This document shows, piece by piece, positions 12,001-22,758 of a stretch of 64,000 nucleotides of DNA. A program made the translations under genes and the position numbers. Within the stretch, counting starts at the first letter, position 1; the number at the start of each line of letters is the position of its first letter. This DNA comes from Melanocharis versteri (Eukaryota > Chordata > Aves > Passeriformes > Melanocharitidae), in assembly GCA_013397845.1 (NCBI GenBank), contig VZTG01001029.1, positions 646,788 to 710,787 of the forward strand. The letters run 5' to 3'. The notes beneath the pieces are model-generated. The model was not told where the DNA came from. It worked only from the letters and a program-made list of their open reading frames with translations, and searched no databases.

Positions 12001-15000
12001 TTAGTATAAAAGCAGTTTATGCTTTCATATTTGCTGAAGAATGCTGAAACAATGAAATGCATTTAAAAATTATGAAACTTGGTACATTGGCTTTTGATAC
12101 TGATTGGCTGCTATGTTTGTTCTAAGAACACCAGACTGTCTCCAAATACTACAGAAGCTGGTGGTACTTCCTACTCACAGATTAGTTATCCAGATATATT
12201 AATAATAAATTCCTCATCTTTGGAACTCATTGTTTCATAAGGTAATTAACATCACCTTTTCTCATCCACTTCCCCCTGCCCTTTCCTCCCATTAGCTTAT
12301 TAAGGCTCTTTCCTCTTAAAACATGCCTGTTTATAACAAGAAGGGAAACAGAGACCGGCATTCCTCCATGAAGGCAAAGACCAGAGCCATAAATAGGAAA
12401 TAGAAGTGAATTTGTGCTGCGCAGGAAGTGATAGATGAGGCCAACTTTTTCTTACAGTGATTCTGAACAAAGGAAAACTGGACAAAAAAGAATGAACATA
12501 TTGCTAGGATAAAACATTAAAAATGCCTGAAATAACTAGAAATAGATAATGCCTGGCAACTCAAAGTTAGGAGAAATGAGGTTGTGTATGATTCTCTGAA
12601 GCAAATAACTTGCCTCTTAATCAGTACGAGGCTAATTATAGCCAACAGAGATTCACAGTGCAGTGACTGTAAATAAGTAATTATCCCTGTACCTGTACAC
12701 CAGTGAGTGAACCACGACTGCCCTCTCACATCACAGGTGTCACAGGGCTACTGCCAAGGAAATCACAGAAGTCCAGCACAGATGGCAGTCAAGGCATCAC
12801 AATTAGGTTGGAAATATAAATTAACAACAGTCATTTGTTGAGACTAAAACCACTGTACAATCAAAAGGTTGTTATCATTTAAGCTGGTTTTTCTTGCCCT
12901 TTTCACCTTGCCTTATCCATTACCCCAAATCCCTTACCCCACCCCAGCTGGCAATCATAAGGATTCCAGCCTTGAAGCTGTGCCCAGCAAGGCTTGTACA
13001 GCAGTGGCAAAGTACCACCCAGTTCCCTGCTAGAACAAACTCACACAGGCTGTACTCTGCTATTGTTTACAACAATAGCACTTCCTCAGCATCCCTGGGG
13101 AAACAGCAGCAAATGTACAAAGTAGCCATGCAGTCCTGCTCCTCCAGATGATGCATTCTACCTAAGGACAGCACTACAGACCCATCTGCTAAAATGCAGG
13201 AACACTACGGAGATTGGAAAGGAAAAACAACAGGCACTGCTTTTTCCTCCAGCCCCCAGAAGCAGTTCTGAATGCTGTACATACACTGATCTTCCTCTGT
13301 AGGGCTTCCTGTGCCATTTGTCGGTGCGTTCACTTGACCAAATCAATGAGCAGGCTCACATGGAACTCACAGCAAGCCCTCCTCCCACAGCAAACACTGC
13401 TGTAGTGATGCCTTAAAATGGAAATGAAATCCTAACAGGAAGAGCCTCGACTCGGTGCCAAACAGTGGCAGGATAATGCGCAACTGAGGATAAAAAGGTA
13501 ATTTCCAGAAACAAACTGGGTAATGCAGAGAGAAAATGGCGAGGAGAATGAGAACTACTCTAACAGGGAAAGAGCTGCAATTCAATTTCCCTTATCTACT
13601 TTCTGACAGTAAGAATAAGTGAGAAAAAACAGGGACAGACATGGCATCCACCTTACCTTTATGTCATTGACATTGTAACTTTGTGAGCATAATTTTGAAG
13701 AGAAATACTGGGTAGAAGAAGAACCAGGTATCTTTCTAACACTCCTAAAAGACTGATTTTTGTTTAATTTGCAGCATCTGTAGCTTTGGCAAGTCAACAT
13801 TATAAATAATCTTAATTGTGCCAACATTTTATGCTCACTCCTGGCTTTTTGACACCAACAACCCATGAGTGGCATTTCCAAAGCCCATCTGACATAATTT
13901 GTGAAACAAAGACACAGACATGAAAACAAAGACTGACAGGTTCACCCCAACATGACACCAGACAGCAGAAGTTTCCTGACTGCAATGAAAAGTAACAGGT
14001 GAAAACAGGCTTTTTTACTAAATTTCTAAAAGGCTAGTGGGACAGCATAGAAGAGAGCTACTGCAATATGGCAGTTAAGAAAAAAAAACAAAAAACCAAC
14101 AACAATCTAGCTTAGTTTAAAACATTGAGAATTCATGGCCAAGATCCACAATCCACATGTATGTTTACCATCCTACTCAAATCACTAAACTTAAAACAGA
14201 TACAGATTCAGTTTAGGTAATGTTCTTCAGCCTCTTCTTCCCCCTTTCCAAAAAACAAAGCACCCAGAAAGGTACTAATCAGAGTTAACTAGGGGCTGAA
14301 ATAATTACAGAATTTTTCATTAAAATTAATTGTTAAATTAATGACCAATGCTGTTATAACCAAAGTTACTAGTACAGCAACAGAAAAATACAGGCCGTTT
14401 ACTAGCAACCAGTCCCTAAGCATTTTACAGGAGCCCCACAGGAAAAAGATGTGTTCCAATATTGACCTAGCTTCAAATGAACTCTGGAGTTAAACATCAC
14501 GAGAATTTAATATTGTTGATACTGATAAAAGAAATGGGGATAATATGTTTTCAGAATAACTATCTACTACCCTATCAGCTCAATGGCCAAAAATCACTCA
14601 ATTTGCCTCAGGTCCAGTGTTAGCTTTAGACTTTTGAAGGTGAAAAGCAGAAAAACAGTGCATGTTTAATTTCAGTCCTAAAAAGCACAGAAGAAAGTAC
14701 TTTCTTTGGTCATTTATCTGTTGATTAGCCTACTCCATTTATGAAATCTCCACCATAAGATTCCACACACAATTAAAGGGCACTTTTCCTGTGACCACAG
14801 GCACACAGGAATGTGACACACATCTTTCATTTATTCAGCAGTTATTCTAACTGTCTTTCTCTCCTCTTGTTACTAACAACTCATGATAAGAGAGTCACAC
14901 TTCACTAAAAAAGGGACAACAGCTTCCCAGTGGGTTATAGTCACAAATTAAATTTTTACCAGTTTTCTTATAAGAATGTATCAAATACAGTTCATCATTC

Positions 15001-16153
15001 CCAGGAAATCTATCAAGGGGATTAAAATAAGAAGCTTATCACCTGAACAGAAGTTCCCTTATTGTAACTTCTTTAAGAAATAGTAGAACAGGGAAACTCA
15101 ATGGGAACAGAGTAGACACACAGGGAACATAACTATGATTTTCAAGTCATCTGAATTTTTCTTATACATGAGCAATTTCACTTTTTACGAAGACCAGGGA
15201 TCTTTTTCTCAGGAAGACCATTCTGACCTTCTTGCTATCATGTAAAATCAGAGCAACACAACATTCTTCAGTTTTTCAATTATGAACTCATACTTTTGAA
15301 GCATCAAAACAACAACTGCATAATTCAAGAAAAATCATGATCACATGGATGTATTTTTGGTAAGGATAAGATTATCACTTATTCTGATTTCTTTCTTCAC
15401 ATGTAGAATCAGCATTCACAACGACAGCAGTGTAGTTACAGCAGCAAGAAAAGGGCTATTTAAAGCTGGGTGGCTGTAGAGACATTCCTATCATATCTGC
15501 CTGAGTTTTAACAACTTTTTAGAAGCCCAACAAATTAATACATGGTTATTATTTAGCGAATTTATGAAAAACTTTAAAAATCAGCAAATTACATATCTGC
15601 GTTTGAGGAACTGATTATACAATTAAATTACTATTGCTATTTAAATCATTACGGTGAGCTTTCTCAGGATAGGATGGGCGAGTTCGCAACTGTAAATATC
15701 CAGGCACATTTCAAGGATGCGGGGTACGTCTCCAACACAACTACACCTTCCTCGCAGGATTACAGAACAGGCCAGAGTCTAGAACTACAAAAGCCTTGCA
15801 GGACTCCCCAAAAACTCCTCCTTTACGCACACCTAAAAAGAACGCACAAAAAGACGCTCTCGCACACCGCAAGCTTCACCTGAAAACACCGAAAAGAAGG
15901 AAAGAGCGGGGGGAAAAAGAGTACGAGAAAGGCGCTCCGCAGGTGACTACACGGGAGGATGCCAAACCTGCGCTCGCCCCGCGACCCCGCCCGCGGGACT
16001 CCCCGCCGCCCCCCGCGCTGCCCCGCGCACCTTCCGCCGGGAGCGGCCGCNCGGAACGCGCCGGCTCTCGGGCCGCCGGAGTGCGCGACTTCCCCGCGGG
16101 GTAGCACTGGCAAAGTCGCTGCGGGACGCTGCGGTGCCAGCGCAGGGCGGCAT
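1..16153 (-). CDS. MYZAP: MYZAP, 5' part of gene (spliced span, exons 1-3, truncated by window edge)
   Basis: Three minus-strand coding exons (16031-16153, 10127-10216, 1-59) join in phase 0 into about 90 residues. The core NMCRLRLTVPP in exon 2 is nearly identical to the NVCRLRLTVPP segment near the N-terminus of mammalian myozap. Exon 3 gives ELYHVPNGMSPGKLSHGMVY, which aligns with the family's next segment (a Leu-Asp-Leu-Ser-Asn-Gly stretch followed by Leu-Pro-Gln-Gly-Val-Val-Tyr). In mammals MYZAP encodes a coiled-coil protein of the cardiac intercalated disc and endothelial junctions that binds desmoplakin, ZO-1 and the myosin-phosphatase Rho-interacting protein, linking junctions to Rho-dependent SRF signalling. 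The long coiled coil is encoded beyond the left edge. The gene lies just downstream of CGNL1 on the same strand, as in mammals. Identity is well supported; the first 30 residues are poorly conserved, so the exact start is less sure. Confidence 0.9.
60..10126 (-). other. MYZAP: MYZAP intron 2 (about 10.1 kb)
   Basis: No further exon was found between exons 2 and 3. The intron is AT-rich, unremarkable sequence apart from the 880-bp minisatellite at 4051-4930, an A/C-rich simple stretch at about 100-150 (CAAA-type repeats), and a short local duplication of an ATTTAGGAG motif at about 3762-3800. Open frames scattered through it lack coding character. Confidence 0.8.
4051..4930. repeat. 20-bp minisatellite with 80-bp then 60-bp higher-order periodicity
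   Basis: About 44 head-to-tail copies of a 20-bp unit. Unit types on the plus strand are A (CTGCGTTGGACATGCCCTGT), B (CTGTGTTGGACGTGCCCTGT) and C (CTGTGCTGGACGTGCCCTGC). From 4061 to 4700 they run as A-A-B-C eight times with no difference that I can see between the 80-bp blocks. From 4701 to 4880 the order becomes three-unit blocks (A/E-B-D, where E carries CTGCATTGG and D is a B-like unit ending in C), giving a 60-bp period. Degenerate edge copies are at 4881-4930. Because 20 is not a multiple of three, each strand's three frames read the same 20-residue cycle from different offsets, with no stops; the resulting 300-350-codon open frames on both strands are artefacts. It lies within MYZAP intron 2. 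Confidence 0.97.
10127..10216 (-). CDS. MYZAP: MYZAP coding exon 2
   Basis: This 90-nt exon (30 codons, phase 0 at both ends) is bounded by a CTTTCAG acceptor (AG at 10217-10218) and a strong GTAAGT donor (10121-10126). It encodes MNMCRLRLTVPPDEMSQPEQ followed by a charged Gly-Pro-Lys-Glu-Ala-Glu-Arg-Lys-Lys-Ser end. The CRLRLTVPP core is the strongest match to myozap in the window. The exon itself begins with ATG-Asn-Met, so a transcript starting downstream of exon 1 could initiate here. Confidence 0.93.
10217..16030 (-). other. MYZAP: MYZAP intron 1 (about 5.8 kb)
   Basis: Spans the donor GTGCGC at 16029-16030 to the acceptor at 10217-10218. It contains an AT-rich low-complexity stretch at about 10720-10810 with repeated ATACTTCA and AATAAATA words. 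The GC-rich island of exon 1 extends a short way into its 5' end. I see no other gene or recognisable transposon. Confidence 0.8.
10715..10812. repeat. AT-rich low-complexity repeat (AATACTTCA / AAATA words)
   Basis: The motif AATACTTCA and close variants recur at least five times, interspersed with AAATAAATA runs. It is simple degenerate sequence inside MYZAP intron 1 with no coding meaning. Confidence 0.75.
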
Positions 16154-16330
16154 TCCCTCTGCTCACGGGAATGCGGGCGTCGGGCTGCAGCCTGGGGAGA
16201 GGAGCTCCGAGGGGAGAGCCAGGCTCGTCCGTCTGTCACACAGCCACCTCCCGGCACGGCTGAACGGGGGATAGCGCTGGCAGGAGCCACCGGCAGCCAC
16301 TCAGTCCCGTTCTCCGGCACCCACCTCTGA
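15950..16330 (-). promoter_or_regulatory. MYZAP: CpG island / probable MYZAP promoter and 5'UTR
   Basis: A short GC-rich island stands out sharply from AT-rich flanks, with dense CpG between about 15960 and 16110 and thinner CpG to about 16330. It covers MYZAP exon 1 and its splice donor. A GC box (CCGCCC at 15987-15992, GGGCGG on the gene strand) lies just inside intron 1. No TATA box is evident at a usable distance, consistent with a CpG-type promoter. The transcription start cannot be placed from sequence; it should lie above 16153. One N (16051) sits in the densest part. Confidence 0.7.
16031..16153 (-). CDS. MYZAP: MYZAP coding exon 1
   Basis: This 123-nt segment (41 codons) begins at an ATG read from 16153 and ends at a GCGGAAG|GTGCGC donor. 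An in-frame TGA lies four codons upstream (16163-16165), so this is the first possible in-frame start in an unspliced leader; the base at -3 is G. The encoded end, Gly-Arg-Ser-Arg-Arg-Lys, runs into exon 2 in the same frame and resembles the Ala-Pro-Ser-Arg-Arg that precedes the conserved core in mammals. The rest is basic, rich in Arg/Ser/Pro and not recognisably conserved. One undetermined base (N at 16051) makes residue 35 Arg, Ser, Gly or Cys. If bases are missing around that N, the upstream frame would change. Two alternative frames across this exon are open, but the overlapping frame one base off would hit a TAG in exon 2. Confidence 0.75.
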
Positions 16331-19300
16331 GCGCTGTAAGCAGAGAGTGCTATGTGAAAGCTGGACACTGTCCTCCCCTTCTTCCCACAGCAATTCGTGA
16401 GCCACCCAGGTCTGTCAGTTGTTGTCCGTGCTCCAGGAATGGGTACCAGGCTCATCAAAAAGCACCCAGATCCCAGCCAGCCTCGGGGTTGACAGGCACA
16501 AAGCCGGTGCAGCTCAGTGCATGAATGACAGCGTCAGCCTCAGTGCCAAAGGTCCAACGAGGCAAGCGTGGTCTGCCCGAGCCCGCTGGCCCCGAGCCAG
16601 ATTGCAGGTGTGGACTTCAGCATTTCAGATGCTCAGTTCTTCCGGATCTGGGCTGAGGGAACCCCATAACCCTGCACCACCCTACATGGCCTAGGCACAC
16701 ATCTTCATCTGTGGCCTTGGGCATTTGTCACAAGCACTACATTCCTCAGGAATCAAGGGAGTTATAAGCAAAGGAGATGCATTTGTTTGAAAGAAATGGC
16801 AGAACAAGTAACTTAAACAGCATTTTAAAAATAATTTATCTCTTGTCTCCATGTAATTAAATTAAGACCACGAGAAAACAGAGTTATGGCTACGCAACGT
16901 CCTTACCCGTTAAGGTGTTAACGACCAGAGTGTTGGAGAGAGGAAATCTGCATTGGGAAAATGGAAACTGCACTGAACTGTGGGTGCCTCACCCTCTCTG
17001 TGTACAACGCCTCTGTTGCTTCTGCCTCTCAGCTCTCCATCCCCAGGGCAGGATACTGAGCTATCGAAATGACAAGGATCTGAGGAAGAGAGGAAGAAAC
17101 CATTGCCCAGCGCAGAGGAATGAATGAAGGGTCTGCATTTAGTATTCAGCATCTTTTTTGTTGTTTTCCCAGTTACTATTCTCTTCTCCAGGGGAAGGTG
17201 ATATAGCCCAAGGCAAATTAATTAGAACATCCACTTGTATTTGGATTTCTCTCAAGGCAAGATTGCATGTTACACGATTCTTTTTGTGGCAAGGTGTCTT
17301 GTTCCTACAAACAATTGCATTTCCATATGAATCACCCCCTGTCTTAAGTCCTGGTTGTGATGCTGCTTTTGTGGGTTTGCAGGTGGATAATGGGTGTGTC
17401 ATCATCAACAAGAACAAGTTCCTTCACAAGTATGTTGTCTACCCATGGGGCTATCCCTTAGCACTTGTTCCTGGTCATTCTGGTGAGTCTATTTAAATTC
17501 TGGTATGCAGACAGCTGGTGACCTTTGTGGTTTCAGCTGAGAAGGAGTTCACAAGCCTGTGAGATTGCCCTGGTTAGTTACAAGTTGTGCCTTCTGGACT
17601 GTATTTCCCTCTGGAAAAAGGTGTGTATGTGGGGCTGCCCAGTCACTGCAAGGCACAAACACAACTGCTTTTCTAAGAACAGGCACAGAGACTAAACTTG
17701 TACTACACTATGGAAAAGGACCTCCCTTCCTAGATGGTAAGAGTATGGCACAATGATCATTGGCATGAGAGAGTAAGGCACTATACTCAGATCTCTGGGA
17801 AAATTTGCAAGGTCTGCATCAACTTTGAGAATATTGATAATTTGGATGGAAATCTTGTAAGTGCAGATGAGGAAAAGACTCGTCCATGGATAATAGACAG
17901 TATATAGACCATTTACTGAACAGACCATATATAAAAATACGGTTTTCTCAGTTATGTCTATCTTAGTAGCACATCTCCCCATTTCTTGGATAATTGCAGC
18001 AGGACACGTTTACCTGATTTACCAATATTTGTTTGAAAAGGAGCATCTTCTATTTAATCTTCAAATTAATATCCTCCAAGAAAGAGTAACCTATATGCAG
18101 GGTTAGTAGTCTCCTTTTTTTGGATACTCTCAGAATCTTTCCTTCCTCCACCAGCAAGATGCACAAGTAACGAGTGTAATTTGTTTGCTGCCTTGCTAGT
18201 TGACTGTGCAACCATTTGCAGTCTCTTCAGCCCCTGTGTAGCCTGTGTGAGCCTTGTTTGCATGAAAGCAACATTTGGAACAACGTCTTCTTCATCCCCA
18301 AAGCTCTGCCTACACTACAGGGATTATGGAGCCAGCCACTTGTATGGAGTGAACATCTGGTACTCCCCAGGCGGCAAAAAGAAAGCTCAAGAGAAGCTGT
18401 TGAAGCAATATTAGACGTACACAGCAGAGCTGAAAAAAAGCTCTAGAATTATTTTTGTATTAAGAAAGGATAAACAGATTTGTGATCTTAGGCTTGGACA
18501 AAAGACAGTGGCAGGGAATGGGCGACAGAGGCATAGAAGATCATGACTGGTGTGTGGAAGTGAACAGGGAATAGCTGTTCATTATTTCCTACCCTTGAGA
18601 ACAGTGGATTTGAAGAAAACCAGGCACCACATTTCTGTGTGAAATTATGTCAGAAGAATCACTGATCATGAAGAGTATAAATGCTCCCAAAAAGTAGCTG
18701 GGTAAGCCCATGGAAAACAAGCTACAAGGACTATGAAACATGAAGACATGTCTACAACTACAGACTCAGGTGGTCCCCGAAGTGTAGGCTTGCTTTGTTG
18801 ATAGCTCCCCAGTCAAGGACCTCTGACCACTCCCTTGTCCTCCTGGGCATGATTGACTCCCCACCAACAGTACTAGAGGTGACAGGCTTCTAGCAAGCCA
18901 CAGGTCTCCTCTGCTCTGAAAAGGTGCTGCCCTGCCAAGCTGTTGCTTGCCTTGGACACACTCTGCATGTATTCATGGCCGCAGCTCATTATTCCATGTT
19001 TTCCATTCTCTCTACCCTCTCTGGAGGTTTAACAGTCACTCCCTCTTTCTCCACAGTCTCTCTCTTTCACTCCCTGACACCTCAGGGAGAAGTATCTGCT
19101 TGGTTTCAGCCTGTCCCTGTTTGCCAGGCCCCATGACCTTACCTCTTTGGTTCTGATAATCTGAAGGACATTTGCCACAGTTTACACCTCTTTTTTCCTG
19201 CAAGAGTCATTGAACACTGTTGTGAGCATTTCATACTGTGCTTGGGACATGGCACTAGTTTACAGAAACAAGATGAAGGAATAGAAAGTAAATCACTACT

Positions 19301-22300
19301 TGGGAATTAGTTTGACTAAAATAACAGTATTCTGCTGATTTTTACGGCTGGACAGACTGGCCAAAAGACAGACTGCTCACAGACAATGTACAATATGGTG
19401 GCAGAATATAATCTGACCAGGATGCTGAGCTTTCAGTTCAAAACCTGCCAGCACTTTGTCATTACAATGGTCCAAAGGCACAGTGGGTTAATTACATGAT
19501 GACACTACAGTACGAATATCTGAAGCAATAGTTGTTGTGAAAAAGCTAATATAATTACATAGAAACAGCAAGAAATTTAAAGTGTAGGCACCTTCTTCGT
19601 TTTTTTTGTAACTACCTTGTTTCCCATCACCAGCATTACTGAAATATTTTTTTCCCAGGAGGCCCAAAGACCATTATGCTGTGGGAAAAATGAAACAGGA
19701 TGTCACAGAATCAACAGGCCTTTCTATGAAAAGCCTGTGATCACAAGATGGAGCAATATAAGAGCATGCAATACATGGAGGAGGAAGAAGGTCTGCCTTC
19801 CTAGAATAGCAGGAGTGGTTAGCCTGATCTTACTGTAACAAATTGCCTAAATGTGGACATGGTAAAAGGCTGATTTTATTTTTTTTCATCAAAATCTCCT
19901 GTCCATCTTCAGGCTAACTGCTGACACAGTCCAGAGAAAAAAGAAGAGTTCCTGTAACACATGATCAACTGGAATATTAATCCTATGAGATTTGGGAATA
20001 ATTGCAGTTACAAATGGTACAAGAACTCACACCTGTGGTCATTAAGGTTATAAAGTCCCATTTGTATTGCTACAAAAATGAGGTTATAATTAACTTCTAA
20101 TAGCCTTCACTTTCCAGGGAGATTAAGATCTATTCTGCCTTCATCATCCCTAAGGCATGAAACCCATTTATAGCAGAGATTATCAAATGGACAGATGCAT
20201 GTAAAATATTTCAGAGCCAGCCTTGGTAGAAACTGGAGGCTTGATCAACTGTTTCCTCAAAGCTGTTTCTTTTTTCTGCCAGCTCTCACTGTTGCATTCT
20301 ACAAACACACACTTAGCTCAGCACCATGTAACTATCAGGTTTTCTTTTTTGGGTATTACAGATCCTGTGAAAATTTTAGCCTGCTAATGGTCATAACACA
20401 GCCTGACACATATCAGAAACTGAGCCTCCGAAGTCAGTTGTCATAGGTGCTCTTATATGCAATATACAAACCAATATATAATACTGTGCAGTTTTTCTCT
20501 TGAGTAGTACTTTGTCTTTCACTAGCAAATACATCTTTGCTGCATTTGTGGCTACTGTTACCCTTTGAATTGACATAACACCTGACTGTCCAGCTTGGTT
20601 TAGCTACAAGCGTCAAGTCACTTCTCAGACCTACTGATGTAACTGTTTGCTCTCACTTAACACTCTTGGTACATGGCTAATACAAGATTACTACAAAAAC
20701 TCAGAGCCTTTCCTGCTGATCTCACACACAAATCTATAATTAGGAATTTCCACACCAGGAGTTTGAAATGCAGAATACACATTTTATTTGTGCAAAGCCC
20801 TCAGTATGTATTTTACATAATTATTTCAGTTTGGGTTAAACTGAATAAAAAATAAATTTCTGGAGTTACCTACAATAATACCTTGCTTCCATCTTTACTG
20901 ATAATGTAGAGTCACAGACTGCAATTGCAGAAAATGTTTCTTTTAATACCTTCTGCTTTTAATTGTTATCCTACTTTCTACCTAAAGTCCATGTTCCTGT
21001 TGAGTTATCAAAGTACTTTTTAGCTATACAGCAACAAAGTAAAAAAAAGCTAGATAGCTCAATAAATAATACAATGCCACGTGCACAGTAATTTCCTCTG
21101 GAACAGACAGAAAGGACAAAAGGGAATGGGTTGGTCAGGAAAAGCTGTTTCTGGGCATGAACACAGAACAAGTCCATTGAAGCCAAGCAGGTAATGACAA
21201 TAGTACCTGGATTCTGCCATGCACTTTTACGCATCCATGTCAGTGCATTTCACACAGTTTGTACCCTGAACAGTGGGAAAAATGAGAATTACACCTGGTA
21301 GATGTGATCTGTAGAGCCAGACTTTTAAAAGCAGTTTATAGAGAAACAAAAATTACTACTGCTAAGATTTTAAAGAAGGCTGCAAAGCCCTAGAAGGGCA
21401 TGTTTTTCAATGGTATTTTTACCTTTATTTGAGAGGGCTTTTCATTAAGCATGTCTATAAATCATAATTTTATACTTCTATAGTCATGGCTTTTGTTTTA
21501 TTAAATAAAAAAAAGACTGGAATTTAAAATCAACTGAGAAATATGAAATGTATTGAGACAAATATAGGACAGTTTAATTTATCATACATGTCTGTATCTG
21601 AATGAAAAGATAGTACTCTAATTTTTCAGTCACAAATTCTTAGGGATTTAGATAACATCACTTCAAATGTTGCTGAAGCGTATTGGGCACCAATGCAGTT
21701 CTGATTCAGCAGAAAAAGTACCACCCCTTGATTCATCTTCACTGTTTCCTTTTCCATGTCAGTCTCCCATTCAGTTCACAACTGGGTCACAGCCCACAGC
21801 AATGTGGCTCGAGATACATGTGAAATGCTGGAAGCCTGTCACTCAATCCCCAGCAGTAGGTTTGGTTTAGTCAGTCCATGCAAGCAGGACAGTTCAGCAC
21901 AGATGTCATATAAAAATAATGCAGCACAGGAGTAGCAGCATTGTTCACACAGGGGTGTGGCTTGGCCAGGTCACGCAATGGAACTGGTTAAGGTAGACAG
22001 GAGAGTAGAAAACAGGCACATCCACCATTAGCACCAGTTATATTGTCAGGTAGCTGCATTTAAAATCATATTCCACTCCCTGGAGATAATAGCAAATGAT
22101 AGATCTCTTCTGATTGTCATTGTGGCAGGAAATAGGGAAGTTTTAGAGGCAGAAATAAATTGTGGAGTGCAAGTTCTTTTATAAGTGTAAGGAATGTACG
22201 TATTTCAGGGAGTGGGAGCATTAAGGACAGGAAATCACTACATGTATTTGACTGACTTCTTTTAGTTTACAAAGGGGAAGATGAGACATCTCATCTTTTT

Positions 22301-22725
22301 TTCTCCATAGGAAAGGAAACATAGAAGAGTAAGAAGGGCAAAAGCAGTATTCTGCTTCAGCTCTATTTTATGATAGAAGACCAGAATAGCAAGTGGTTGA
22401 CTTCAGCCCTGCTTCAGGGCAGAGGATGATGGAAACCAGTCATTTGTCTAGAACATCTGCACAGATGCTACAGAAGTTCTCAGCTGTTTGGCTTCTCCCT
22501 TGTTTCAGGTCTGGTTTAAGACCTCCAGGTTCTCCCATCTCAGAATGATGTACATGGGAATTTAGCAGTTCTTACTGGACTCTCACAGCCCATTGCCTGT
22601 TCACACACACAGCTGGGACAGGGAGCTGTCCATAAAAATTTAGTGTAAGTGAAAGATCTTCTATTTGTTCTATTACTTATTTCCTTTCTACATACTAAAG
22701 AGAAGTTTATTAGAAGTCATATTAA

Positions 22726-22758
22726 AAGAAAATAAGGTGGAGGAGGAGGAAGGGGAGG
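22726..22758. repeat. Polypurine tract (GGA-rich)
   Basis: A run of purines with only single T interruptions, AAAAGAAAATAAGG followed by GGAGGAGGAGGAAGGGGAGG-like sequence. It is a simple-sequence tract in the spacer; no function can be assigned. Confidence 0.6.

Noticed and set aside
15823..16458. Long minus-strand open frame (211 codons) across the MYZAP CpG island
   Set aside because: It is in a different frame from the one that joins MYZAP exon 2 and reflects the GC-rich, stop-poor island. It has no recognisable domain.
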